The notes below the pieces were generated by a model that was given only the letters and a program-made list of their open reading frames with translations, did no database searches and was not told the DNA's origin. Below, in pieces: positions 45,209-52,901 of a stretch of DNA of 64,000 nucleotides. Each line of letters begins with the position of its first letter. Position 1 is the stretch's first letter. The DNA is from Fontibacillus puldeungensis (GTDB lineage: Bacteria > Bacillota > Bacilli > Paenibacillales > Paenibacillaceae). The stretch covers positions 470,887 through 534,886 of the forward strand of contig NZ_JBHTLM010000002.1 in assembly GCF_042678945.1 (NCBI RefSeq), given 5' to 3'. Made by a program: the position numbers and the translations under genes.

Positions 45209-46033
45209 CTAAATTCCGTAAAAGCGCCGGGTATTGTGATAAAGCGTCGCAGCTGAAGCACCTTGGCTCATTCCCTGAAGGTTAGCCCAGGCGTTTACGA
45301 CATTTCCGACCATTCGAGGATGCGTGATTTGTCCGCAAAATGGTCCCTCAAACGGCCAAGGTCCATCCGTCTCCGCCATGACCCGGTCTGGCGGATACAT
45401 TCGGGCGAGCCCCTGAATTTCCGGCTCGTATAGAATGTCCGGGGTAAACGAGATGTAAAACCCACGGTCCGCCATCCGTTGAACCGTTTTTTTTGACCCT
45501 TTAAACCAGTGAAAGTGGGCTTTGGTGATGTTATGACGATCGAGTAAATCGCACACGAGGTCCGCATCGTCATATACAGCATGCAGGACGACGGGCTTGT
45601 CATACTTTTTGGCGGTTAGCAGCATTTTTTCCATTAAATCAACATACGGTTCCAAATCGAAGGGAATCCCCTGTGCCTGAGAATCCTTCCGTGCGTAATA
45701 GGGAAGCCCGATTTCACCTACTGCAATCATTTCTCCTGCATGTTGTCCTATCCAATCCAGCAGCCGGGTGATTTCTGATTCCAGCGGGATCGGTTGTTCA
45801 GGATGAAAGCCAAACGCCGGATACACAAGCCCTTGGTGCCGCTCTGCTAAAGCAAGATTGACCTTACATGATGCAAGATTCATAGACACGGCTATAACAG
45901 CTTCCAAATCGAAGCCAGGCAGTTCCTGCAGCAGACGTTCCCGGGTTACTTCATCATAGAGATCCATATGAATGTGTGCATCGATTAGCGGGAGTGGAGC
46001 TTCCAGCGGCCATCCCATTAATTTTGAGGACAT
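45209..46033 (-). CDS. TatD family metal-dependent hydrolase
   Basis: The 274-residue amidohydrolase-fold protein has LIDAHIHMD (His20, His22), GEIGLPYY (metal-bridging Glu), VVLHAVYDD and AETDGPW (Asp). The family includes 3'-5' nucleases and QatD-like proteins. I chose ATG 46033 because GAAGGGAA lies just before it. It points away from the recombinase element, whose left repeat begins 147 bases from this start. Confidence 0.87.
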   Translation of the reverse strand: MSSKLMGWPLEAPLPLIDAHIHMDLYDEVTRERLLQELPGFDLEAVIAVSMNLASCKVNLALAERHQGLVYPAFGFHPEQPIPLESEITRLLDWIGQHAGEMIAVGEIGLPYYARKDSQAQGIPFDLEPYVDLMEKMLLTAKKYDKPVVLHAVYDDADLVCDLLDRHNITKAHFHWFKGSKKTVQRMADRGFYISFTPDILYEPEIQGLARMYPPDRVMAETDGPWPFEGPFCGQITHPRMVGNVVNAWANLQGMSQGASAATLYHNTRRFYGI

Positions 46034-46179
46034 TTCATCAGTTCCCTTCAAGGCAGGCTCATTTGCTTTTAATTATACCTTTTTTTCGGCGGCTCTGTCA
46101 GGAAGATAAAGGGGTTAGGTGAACTTTTCACCATACAGATTCTAGTATTTTTGTGCAAATTTTTATTGGCAAAATATTC

Positions 46180-46215
46180 ATGTCGTACAATAACAATTAT
46201 GCGACATATATCAGT
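46180..46215 (+). repeat. Left 36-bp inverted repeat, dif-like recombination site
   Basis: Bases 46180-46207 read as 11-bp arm ATGTCGTACAA, 6-bp centre TAACAA and 11-bp arm TTATGCGACAT. The arms are 9/11 complementary, and TTATG matches the XerD half of dif sites. The shared block extends inward by TATATCAGT-like bases to 46215. Its exact reverse complement is at 47321-47356. Confidence 0.93.
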
Positions 46216-46237
46216 CAACAGGAGGTTCATTAATCAT

Positions 46238-47203
46238 ATGCTACAAGACTATTTAACAGCGGTCACTGAGCAGTACCCCTTTCAACCTCAAACCCAAGGC
46301 TATCATGACGAACAGATTATTGAGATGTTTTTGACCATGTGTACCAAAGCACCGAATACTCGAAAAAATTACTATAGAGCACTAGAGCAATTTAGAAGTT
46401 TTTTATCCGGCATGGCATTCAAGGATGTGACGTGGCGAGAAATTGAAGCCTACAAAATTTACTTGACCCAAGGCTTCTATAGGCAGTCCCAAAAACCGCT
46501 AGCCCCCGCCAGTGTCGCTGCCTTCATCGCTCCATTGAAGTCGTTTTACAAATGGGGAAGTGATCAAGGTATCGGAATCTTTAAGCATAACCCTACCCAA
46601 AACATTAAAATTCCAATGACGACCGTTACTAGCCGAAAGCACTTTTTGACCCGAAATGAAGTAGGAAAACTGCTGGATAGTTTACGTAGACAAAGCCTTA
46701 GAAATTATTTGATCGGCTTGTCTCTAGTTTTGCTTGGGTTGCGGGTGTCGGAGCTAAAAGGGATCAAGTGGAGGGATTTCCATACGGATTTGATGGAAAC
46801 GTCCATGTGGTTAACGATTACGCAGGCTAAGCGAGGGAAGAGCCGTGAGGTTAAAATTCCTCCACTCCTGTGGAAAATGTACGAGGAACATGCTAGTAAT
46901 ATATCTAAATCCGGTGAGCCTGAAGCCAATCAAGAGCTATTCCCCATAACCACACGTCAAATTGAGCGGATTATAAAACGAGCCGCAGAACAGAGCGGGA
47001 TCACTAAAGAGCCGACCCCACACTGGTTAAGACATACGAATGCAACGCTAGCGCTGCTACAGGGGGCATCCTTGCAGCAGGTTCAAGAAACGCTGGGACA
47101 TTCGCATATCAATACGACACAGCGTTATTTACATACCGTCGAGCAAATGAAAAAAGCAGCCCCTGACTTTGTCCAGGACTGCTTGATTGATTTTATTAAA
47201 TAA
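46238..47203 (+). CDS. Tyrosine recombinase, XerC/XerD-like
   Basis: DNA breaking-rejoining enzyme of 321 residues. It has a SAM-like core-binding domain (about 25-115) and a catalytic domain with the full set Arg169 (LLGLRVSEL), beta-hairpin Lys198 (ITQAKRG), His262-x2-Arg265 (HWLRHTNA), His288 (LGHSH) and nucleophile Tyr297. ATG 46238 has AGGAGG 12 bases upstream; the open frame back to 46151 crosses the left repeat. The C-terminus is XerC/D-like without phage-integrase extensions. The flanking dif-like sites are its probable substrates. Confidence 0.93.
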   Translation: MLQDYLTAVTEQYPFQPQTQGYHDEQIIEMFLTMCTKAPNTRKNYYRALEQFRSFLSGMAFKDVTWREIEAYKIYLTQGFYRQSQKPLAPASVAAFIAPLKSFYKWGSDQGIGIFKHNPTQNIKIPMTTVTSRKHFLTRNEVGKLLDSLRRQSLRNYLIGLSLVLLGLRVSELKGIKWRDFHTDLMETSMWLTITQAKRGKSREVKIPPLLWKMYEEHASNISKSGEPEANQELFPITTRQIERIIKRAAEQSGITKEPTPHWLRHTNATLALLQGASLQQVQETLGHSHINTTQRYLHTVEQMKKAAPDFVQDCLIDFIK

Positions 47204-47320
47204 AAAACGTTAGTTCTTTTAAGCTACTATTTAATATGATTTTAATGCAAAATTGCATCTTTTGTCCTATAATGTAACATGTATTGTATTACAAACCTTG
47301 CCACATTTATTACAAATTTT
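47204..47320 (+). promoter_or_regulatory. AT-rich tail of the element with possible outward promoter
   Basis: TATAAT at 47268-47273 points right, toward the HD-GYP gene, but the hexamer 17 bases upstream (ATGCAA) is a poor -35. ATGCAA/TTGCAT arms at 47245-47258 form a small dyad. Confidence 0.35.
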
Positions 47321-47356
47321 ACTGATATATGTCGCATAATTGTTATTGTACGACAT
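47321..47356 (-). repeat. Right 36-bp inverted repeat, dif-like recombination site
   Basis: Perfect reverse complement of 46180-46215, including arms, 6-bp centre and inner extension. Confidence 0.93.
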
Positions 47357-47515
47357 TTGTTCATTTTTAAACCGTTTGCCCTGAGGAGAAACGGAAAAAG
47401 TGCATAAATGAGCTACGGAATAGTGAATTTTTATGTAACATCGCTAATAAAGTAACACCCATTGGGGAACTTGACCGGGCAAGTGACGAAACAGGATATT
47501 TAGGGGGCAAAACGG

Positions 47516-48136
47516 TTGACTGGCTATAATGACTTCATCGACGAGCTGTATATTGGAAAAGACCCCGATGCGGTAAAATGGTTCAATATGCTTATGAATA
47601 AGCATCCTGAGACCTACCATCATTGTGTGCGGGTAGCTATGCTGGCTGAAAAAATTGCGGAGCCGCTAAACATAAGCAGAAGGGAGAAGGGCGTTTTAAT
47701 TCGGGGCTGCTTCTTGCACGATATTGGAAAATCGATGATTCCATGGGATATTATTAACCAGCCTGGACCCTTGTCTTTAAAGCAATGGAAGATTATGAAG
47801 CTTCACCCAGTGCTCGGGGCAGAGTTGGTGGAAGCAAATCCCGCATTCGGTCCTGACATTCTTGATATCGTTCGTTATCATCATGAACGTTGGGATGGAA
47901 CAGGGTATCCCGATGGCTTGAAGGGCAAGGAAATTCCTTTTGCAGCGCGTGTCTGTGCGGTTATCGATGCCTTTGACTCCATGACTTCGGAACGGAGCTA
48001 CCGTGAGCGGAAGCTGACGATTAGTGAGGCTAAGTTAGAACTGGTGCGATACCGGGAAAGGCAGTTTGATCCCGAAATCGTAGATGCATTAATGGACCTT
48101 CCGGAAGAGACGCTGACTATATATTCTACGTTATAA
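47516..48136 (+). CDS. HD-GYP domain phosphohydrolase
   Basis: The 206-residue soluble single-domain protein has HHCVRVA, FLHDIGK (His68-Asp69), HPVLGAEL, RYHHERWDGTGYP (His122, His123, Gly130-Pro132) and DAFDSMTSERSYR. These are the metal ligands and GYP signature of cyclic-di-GMP phosphodiesterases. Substrate specificity is not proven. TTG start at 47516 with TTAGGGGG upstream. The recombinase element lies 160 bases upstream and could influence its expression. Confidence 0.87.
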   Translation: MTGYNDFIDELYIGKDPDAVKWFNMLMNKHPETYHHCVRVAMLAEKIAEPLNISRREKGVLIRGCFLHDIGKSMIPWDIINQPGPLSLKQWKIMKLHPVLGAELVEANPAFGPDILDIVRYHHERWDGTGYPDGLKGKEIPFAARVCAVIDAFDSMTSERSYRERKLTISEAKLELVRYRERQFDPEIVDALMDLPEETLTIYSTL

Positions 48137-48191
48137 AGAAAATCAAAGGGAAACTTAGATGGGCATACATATGCTGTGACTCCGAAAATTA

Positions 48192-48235
48192 GAGGGGCTG
48201 CCTTTCAGGTCATCGGACCTTAAGGCAGCCCCTTA
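48192..48235 (+). terminator. Intrinsic terminator of the HD-GYP gene
   Basis: AGGGGCTGCCTT pairs perfectly with AAGGCAGCCCCT; the T-tract is short. Confidence 0.75.
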
Positions 48236-48246
48236 TTCGACTAGAC

Positions 48247-48277
48247 ACCGATGCCACTGACGCGGCACTGCCGGATG
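48247..48277. repeat. 31-bp imperfect direct repeat, left copy
   Basis: ACCGATGCCACTGA plus 17 further bases recur at 48534-48564 with about five differences. The pair brackets element B4. Confidence 0.75.
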
Positions 48278-48339
48278 TTAAAGCATGAAACCTATGGTAC
48301 ATGTGATCTTGACGATAGCCTAAGATCTAAGAGATCAGA

Positions 48340-48526
48340 TTAGCTGCACTTTGTACATCTAATATTGCGGTTAGTTCCATTTTTGCTCGTTTAATTGTAT
48401 AAGGTACATCTAAATGAACTAAAAACGAAGGGGTGCATAAATTTACCCTGATTTAGCTGCACTTTATACATCTATTTCCTTGAAGTACGCACAAAAGCTA
48501 GAAATAAATGTACAAAATACATTTAT
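48340..48526. repeat. Family B four-palindrome intergenic element, copy B4
   Basis: Units at 48340-48362, 48390-48414, 48451-48474 and 48503-48526, spaced about 50, 61 and 52 bp. It is bracketed by the 31-bp direct repeats and lies between convergent genes. Confidence 0.85.
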
Positions 48527-48533
48527 ACCACAT

Positions 48534-48564
48534 ACCGATGCCACTGATGGGGCACTACCAGATA
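48534..48564. repeat. 31-bp imperfect direct repeat, right copy
   Basis: Partner of 48247-48277; starts eight bases after the last unit of B4. Confidence 0.75.
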
Positions 48565-48588
48565 ATTCGGTACCGCTTATAACACCCG

Positions 48589-49386
48589 TCATGTTCTATG
48601 CTGCTGCTCTGCCATACGAAGAGATATTTCCCGCTTTAGCTGAAGAAATATCGGATCATCGGTGATTTCACTTCGGCGTGGTCGCGAAAACGGAACCTTG
48701 ATCGTATGCAGGACGGCAGCAGGTCTGGCAGAGAACAGGTAAATGGTATCGGACAACATCAGCGCCTCCTCAATGCTGTGGGTGATAAGCAGCACGGAGC
48801 GCTTGTTTTCCTCCCACATTTCCAGTAGCCAGTTTTGCATATCGCTGCGTGTCAGGGCATCGAGTGCGCTAAAGGGTTCGTCAAGGCACATGACCTCCTG
48901 TGGAGCCAAGAGCCCCCGCAGGAATGAAGCCCGCTGCTGCATACCGCCGGAGAGCATATGGGGGTAGGCCTTTTCAAAGCCGCCGAGGCCTGCTTTTATC
49001 AGCCACTCACGCACCTCATCACGTGAGATAAGGTTTTTCGTCCCGGCGATTTCCTGGGCGAGTACCACATTGTCTTCGATGCTTCGCCAAGGGAATAGGG
49101 CCGACTGCTGGGGGATGTAACTAATATTCCCCCGCTCTCCGGTCACTTTCCGCCCCTGAAGATACACATCTCCTTGATCCGGAGCAGTTAAGCCACCGAT
49201 TAGATGAAACAGGGTGCTTTTTCCGCAACCTGATGGACCGATGATCGAGACGAACTCTCCGGCTGGCACGGTGAGCGATATATCCCGAAGCACAGGGACA
49301 TCCCGGCGTCGTTCACGGAACGTTTTGTAGATATGGCGAACCTCCAAAGCCGGGGAAGAAGAGGTGTGCGGTTGTTCTATGCTCAA
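48589..49386 (-). CDS. thiZ: ABC transporter ATPase for HMP/thiamine precursor (ThiZ-like)
   Basis: The 265-residue nitrate/taurine-type ATPase has Walker A GPSGCGKST (50-58), signature LSGGMQQRA and Walker B MCLDEPFSALD. It powers the import system with the permease and binding protein upstream. The whole leftward unit thiY-MTH1187-thiX-thiZ lies under the TPP riboswitch at 51715-51802, which supports a role in thiamine precursor uptake. Confidence 0.88.
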   Translation of the reverse strand: MSIEQPHTSSSPALEVRHIYKTFRERRRDVPVLRDISLTVPAGEFVSIIGPSGCGKSTLFHLIGGLTAPDQGDVYLQGRKVTGERGNISYIPQQSALFPWRSIEDNVVLAQEIAGTKNLISRDEVREWLIKAGLGGFEKAYPHMLSGGMQQRASFLRGLLAPQEVMCLDEPFSALDALTRSDMQNWLLEMWEENKRSVLLITHSIEEALMLSDTIYLFSARPAAVLHTIKVPFSRPRRSEITDDPIFLQLKREISLRMAEQQHRT

Positions 49387-49424
49387 GAATAGTACCCCCT
49401 TTTGTGTTATGGAAACTTAACCCC

Positions 49425-50186
49425 TCATTTTTCCGGTTTGTAACGGATCAACCATTTTTCCAGCAATGCGATACAGGCGAACATCATCAAACTGATGGCT
49501 ACGATGATCACAATCGCAACGAAGATATTGTCCGTTCGAAAAGAAGACTTTTGCAGCATCATATAGTAGCCGATCCCTTTGTCGGCGCCGATCCATTCCG
49601 CGATAACCGCTCCCATTACGCTGTAGGTGGCTGATATTTTTACGCCGGAGAGCATCGCTGGTAGTGCAAATGGAACTTCTAGCTTACGAAAAATCTCCCC
49701 CCTTGACGCTCCGATCATTTTCATATAGTTAAGCATGACGCGATCCGTCCGGGTCAGTCCATCCATGGCCGCCACGGCGACGGGGAAGAAGCAGACCAGC
49801 GTAATGACAATAATCTTCGGAAGGATGCCGAAGCCAAACCAAATCATGAGCAGCGGAGCGAGGGCGATCGTGGGCACATTCTGGCTTAAAATGAGCAGCG
49901 GATAAAGCGATGATTTCAAAAACGGCACTAAGTGAAGCACAAATGCAACGACTAAGCCAAAAAGGGTACCGATCGCAAAGCCCAGAAGCATCAGGCGCAG
50001 CGTAGCGAGCGTATGCTCCCATAGACTGGCTGCTTCGGCTACCGATTGACGCCCGATGTCGACTGGGCTGGGTAGTATCCATTTCTCGATATGAAACAGG
50101 GTCGTCGCTCCTTGCCATATCAGCAAAAACAAGATGACCGCCACAAGGGGCGGCCATATGCTATTCCACAGCTTGCGGGAAATCAT
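49425..50186 (-). CDS. thiX: ABC transporter permease for HMP/thiamine precursor (ThiX-like)
   Basis: The 253-residue permease has about six membrane helices. The coupling loop MIGASRGEIFRKLEVPFALP (about 153-172) is typical of the nitrate/sulfonate/thiamine-precursor class. The start overlaps the preceding gene by four bases. The gap to thiZ is 38 bases. Confidence 0.87.
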   Translation of the reverse strand: MISRKLWNSIWPPLVAVILFLLIWQGATTLFHIEKWILPSPVDIGRQSVAEAASLWEHTLATLRLMLLGFAIGTLFGLVVAFVLHLVPFLKSSLYPLLILSQNVPTIALAPLLMIWFGFGILPKIIVITLVCFFPVAVAAMDGLTRTDRVMLNYMKMIGASRGEIFRKLEVPFALPAMLSGVKISATYSVMGAVIAEWIGADKGIGYYMMLQKSSFRTDNIFVAIVIIVAISLMMFACIALLEKWLIRYKPEK

Positions 50187-50476
50187 GGGCGGTATTTCTC
50201 CGTCAGTTTATCCATGCTGACGCCTTTTGGATTATACGATATTTTGATTTGGGAAATGATCCCCGTGCTGCCAAAGTCGATTACGGCTTCGTTCATTTTT
50301 TTCACAATGGCTAGAAGCTCTTCAAGATCGCCTTCCATCGTCGTTTCAAGTGGATTCACCTGATATTTGACGCCGGAGGCTTGAATTACCTCAATCGCAC
50401 GATCAACATAGGGTATGACATCTTCTCCGTTAGGTGTTTTCGGAATGACTTGAATGCTGAGTAATGCGTTTGGCAT
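50183..50476 (-). CDS. MTH1187/YkoF-type thiamine-binding protein
   Basis: The 97-residue ferredoxin-like protein opens with LLSIQVIPKTPNGEDVIPYVDRAIEVIQ and contains YQVNPLETTMEGD, the signature of the MTH1187 (DUF77) family. Related YkoF binds thiamine. It lies between the binding-protein and permease genes of a TPP-riboswitch operon. It may sense or carry thiamine or HMP in the cytoplasm. Confidence 0.85.
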   Translation of the reverse strand: MPNALLSIQVIPKTPNGEDVIPYVDRAIEVIQASGVKYQVNPLETTMEGDLEELLAIVKKMNEAVIDFGSTGIISQIKISYNPKGVSMDKLTEKYRP

Positions 50477-50511
50477 AGTGCAACATCCTTTCTTGGTTAT
50501 TTGATCATCAC

Positions 50512-51552
50512 TTACTTTTCAGGTAAAAAATCGTTTGTGAACGCTTTGTCTGTATCCAGCGGTTTATCGAGCAGTCCCCGCTCATGCATCCAGTCGGAGT
50601 AATTTTGCCATACCTCCCGTTTCTGCTCACCCCAGCGGCCGGCATCGTCTTGGTATTTCGGACTGAGCCATTTTTGACTGGCGACAACAAGCTTTTTATC
50701 GAGCTCAGGGACAGCCTTCAGCAGGATGTTCGCCGCTTCTTCCGGATGCTCTATCGCATATTGATATCCTTTACTCGTGGCCCGCATAAAGGCTTTAACC
50801 AGCTCTGGATCCTGAGAAATCGTCTTTTCATTTGTGACGATGACCGGTGTATAATAGTCGAGCTTGTCGGAATAATCCTTGACGTACAGCATATCCAGCG
50901 GTTCGCCCCGCAGTTCGGCTTCAATACCCGTCCAAGCGTAGAAAATCCACGCAAAATCGATATCACGCTTCACGGCTGTAAAATAATCGGCATCCCCGAT
51001 ATTAAGAAATTTCACCTTTTTAACATCAGCACCTTGTAGATCCATAATTGATTTCATCACCGCTTGCTCTACCGGAGATCCCCAACCGCCGTATGATTTA
51101 CCTTCAAAATCTTTGGGCGACTTGATATTGCGATCCTTGGGAGCGGCAAACCCCGATGTGTTGTGCTGAATAATCGCAGCAATAGAGACGAGCGGAACAC
51201 CCTGTGTCCGGCTTTGAGTAACGTTCTCTTGCACACTTACGCCAAACGGTGCTTCACCCGAAGCGACCATCGCCTCCGAACCGCCCGAACCTGGCAGTGA
51301 AATGCTTACATCAAGTCCTTCCTCGGCAAAATACCCTTGTTCCTTGGCTACATAAAGGCCGGTATGATTCGTGTTCGGGCTCCAATCGAGGACGACTTTG
51401 ACAGGCTTCAGCTCTTTACTTTGCTGTTTGTCCGGTTCGGCCTTGGTAGTCTGGTTGCTTGCACTTCCATCGGCACCGCCGCTGCAGCTCGCCAAAATCA
51501 GCAGCATACAGGACAGGACGATAGCAAAGAGGGTTCTGGTTTGTTGCTTCAT
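50512..51552 (-). CDS. thiY: HMP/thiamine-precursor-binding lipoprotein (ThiY/NMT1-like)
   Basis: The 346-residue lipoprotein has a hydrophobic signal and lipobox LASC (Cys23). An NMT1/THI5-like domain opens with VKVVLDWSPNTNHTGLYVAKEQGYFAEEGLDV, the usual phrase of pyrimidine-precursor-binding proteins. It delivers a formylaminopyrimidine- or HMP-type compound to the permease. AGGAGAGAATG-like sequence precedes the ATG. First gene after the TPP riboswitch. Confidence 0.9.
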   Translation of the reverse strand: MKQQTRTLFAIVLSCMLLILASCSGGADGSASNQTTKAEPDKQQSKELKPVKVVLDWSPNTNHTGLYVAKEQGYFAEEGLDVSISLPGSGGSEAMVASGEAPFGVSVQENVTQSRTQGVPLVSIAAIIQHNTSGFAAPKDRNIKSPKDFEGKSYGGWGSPVEQAVMKSIMDLQGADVKKVKFLNIGDADYFTAVKRDIDFAWIFYAWTGIEAELRGEPLDMLYVKDYSDKLDYYTPVIVTNEKTISQDPELVKAFMRATSKGYQYAIEHPEEAANILLKAVPELDKKLVVASQKWLSPKYQDDAGRWGEQKREVWQNYSDWMHERGLLDKPLDTDKAFTNDFLPEK

Positions 51553-51646
51553 ACATCATTCTCTCCTTTTTTTGCTTAGATTTCCGCAGCCTGTTCATTA
51601 TTCAACCCTGGATGGCTGTACCGTTATTATGCCGTTTGCCGGGCAC

Positions 51647-51672
51647 AAAAAAAGCGCCCCGGATCGGGACGC
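51647..51672 (-). terminator. Riboswitch-controlled intrinsic terminator
   Basis: On the minus strand GCGTCCC pairs with GGGGCGC across a short loop, followed by seven T. It lies between the TPP aptamer and thiY and is the probable expression platform. Confidence 0.88.
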
Positions 51673-51714
51673 ATAGGTACAATGTAAATGGAAATAATAT
51701 TCCATACACTTATG

Positions 51715-51802
51715 GCTTCCTACGCTGGCATTATCCAGATCAGGTTTAAGGGTCAGTATCTTGAAGGGATACAATCTCAGCCGGCCGATTCCAGCACCCC
51801 TG
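51715..51802 (-). ncRNA. TPP riboswitch (THI element)
   Basis: Read on the minus strand, the conserved aptamer blocks appear in order: GGGGTGC, GGCTGAGAT, ACCCTT, ACCTGATCTGG and TAATGCCAGCGTAGGA. TPP binding should favour the terminator at 51647-51672 and turn off the thiY-thiZ operon. Confidence 0.96.
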
Positions 51803-51930
51803 AACTATTTAACTGCAGTTACACCTGTCATTATAGATTCCCTCTGGCGTTCTGTCTAGTGCTGGAGCAAGTGTGAAGAGGAAGAACTGGTCAGTACAAT
51901 CGGTTTCCTTCCCTGCTAAATACAGGGGAT

Positions 51931-51959
51931 TTGCTTTTTTCTTGGCAAGAAGTTATAAT
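51931..51959 (+). promoter_or_regulatory. Promoter of the cold-shock gene
   Basis: TTGCTT (51931-51936), a 17-bp spacer and TATAAT (51954-51959). It predicts a leader of about 140 bases. Confidence 0.7.
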
Positions 51960-51985
51960 GTAAATAACTGATTCCTAAAGGCGAT

Positions 51986-52051
51986 ATTCACATATTGAAA
52001 AGAGTATCACTTTGAAAAACTGGAACTTTTTTCAATATGTGAATTTTTTTT
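51986..52051 (+). terminator. Terminator-like hairpin inside the cold-shock mRNA leader
   Basis: ATTCACATATTGAAAA (51986-52001) pairs perfectly with 52029-52044 and is followed by TTTTTTT. It lies between the promoter at 51931 and the csp start, so most transcripts would stop here unless the hairpin is melted. Confidence 0.8.
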
Positions 52052-52103
52052 ATGACAAGTAGAAAAAGGATCATGTTAATCTGTAGGTAGGAGGTATACC
52101 TTC

Positions 52104-52304
52104 ATGGAAACTGGAACAGTAAAATGGTTCAACGCTGAGAAAGGTTTTGGCTTTATCGAAGTGGAAGGCGGAAATGACGTATTCGTACATTTCAGCGCTA
52201 TCACTGGCGAAGGCTTCAAAACCCTTGACGAAGGCCAACGCGTACAATTCAACGTTGTTCAAGGCAACCGCGGACCGCAAGCCGAAAACGTTGTAAAACT
52301 GTAA
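52104..52304 (+). CDS. Cold-shock protein, CspA/CspB family
   Basis: The 66-residue single cold-shock domain protein has RNP1 KGFGFI (13-18) and RNP2 VFVHF (26-30), binding single-stranded RNA/DNA as a chaperone. AGGAGG lies 10 bases before the ATG. The leader contains a terminator-like 16-bp hairpin, an arrangement that could let the protein act on its own transcript. A terminator follows at 52316. Confidence 0.96.
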   Translation: METGTVKWFNAEKGFGFIEVEGGNDVFVHFSAITGEGFKTLDEGQRVQFNVVQGNRGPQAENVVKL

Positions 52305-52315
52305 TGCAGGCAAAG

Positions 52316-52360
52316 CTGCTCTTAATGCGTTTTTCTTTTCGCATTAAGGGCAGTTTTTAT
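52316..52360 (+). terminator. Intrinsic terminator of the cold-shock gene
   Basis: CTGCTCTTAATGCG pairs with CGCATTAAGGGCAG, followed by TTTTTATT. Confidence 0.9.
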
Positions 52361-52525
52361 TCAATTTTTGGCACTAAATGGCAATGAAGCAGCAGTATAC
52401 GTGGGGGTAGGCCCTGTTATACATATACTTAGCATTTAACGGTGGAATGGTCTTGACATCTTTTCAGACAGAGATTTTGGCTGCCTACCTGGTTGAATTG
52501 AAAACTCTTTTTGAGGAGGGGAATT

Positions 52526-52747
52526 ATGAACTACCGTAAAAAAACGTTAGAGGAAATTCCTGAGGAGAATACACCAGTTTGGACCTGCACTAGCGACGAT
52601 TGCAACGGATGGATGAGGGATAATTTCACGTTTGACTTTAGTCCGGTATGCCCTCTGTGCTCATCTGAAATGGAGAAGGGGATGCGGATGCTACCACAGC
52701 TGGTAAATCCCACCTTTGAGCAGAAGTCATCGCTAGACAAGGAGTAG
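52526..52747 (+). CDS. YdjO family cold-inducible zinc-ribbon-like protein
   Basis: The 73-residue protein has Cys21, Cys26, Cys42 and Cys45 in CTSDDC and CPLC pairs, suggesting one zinc ribbon, and the YdjO-family phrase TPVWTCTSDDCNGWMRDNF. Its location next to the cold-shock gene fits the cold-inducible annotation of the family. ATG 52526 has GAGGAGGGG upstream; an in-frame TTG at 52511 precedes that site. The function is unknown. Confidence 0.85.
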   Translation: MNYRKKTLEEIPEENTPVWTCTSDDCNGWMRDNFTFDFSPVCPLCSSEMEKGMRMLPQLVNPTFEQKSSLDKE

Positions 52748-52783
52748 CCTGATCGTTAGACCCATTTAATACCACATACTTAA

Positions 52784-52826
52784 GACAGCCGCTTTCGCGC
52801 TTGAGCGAAATGCGGTTGTTTTTTTA
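52784..52826 (+). terminator. Intrinsic terminator of ydjO
   Basis: ACAGCCGC and TTCGC pair with GCGAA and GCGGTTGT, followed by T7. Confidence 0.85.
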
Positions 52827-52901
52827 TCTGACATTATGCATAAGGGATGTGGTGGGATGGAGTTTAAAGTTGAGAAAGATGTCGAAAAATGGAGAAAGTG
52901 A

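Larger units (their letters stand above)
46180..47356 (+). mobile_element. 1177-bp element: tyrosine recombinase enclosed by perfect 36-bp inverted repeats
   Basis: A single recombinase gene and ~120 bases of AT-rich sequence lie between two identical, oppositely oriented dif-like sites. Such a layout permits inversion of the enclosed segment, or may be a solitary tyrosine-recombinase transposon. No target-site duplication is visible outside the repeats. Naming it a mobile element is inference. Confidence 0.65.

Noticed and set aside
46151..46237. Longer start for the tyrosine recombinase
   Set aside because: It would translate through the left inverted repeat; ATG 46238 has an AGGAGG site and fits family length.
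46180..47356. Standard insertion sequence or prophage remnant
   Set aside because: There is no DDE or HUH transposase, no target duplication and no phage gene; the only enzyme is a tyrosine recombinase with dif-like flanks.
47516..47530. Promoter-like TTGACTGGCTATAAT at the HD-GYP start
   Set aside because: The spacing between the two hexamers is far too short, and the bases are the first codons of the gene.
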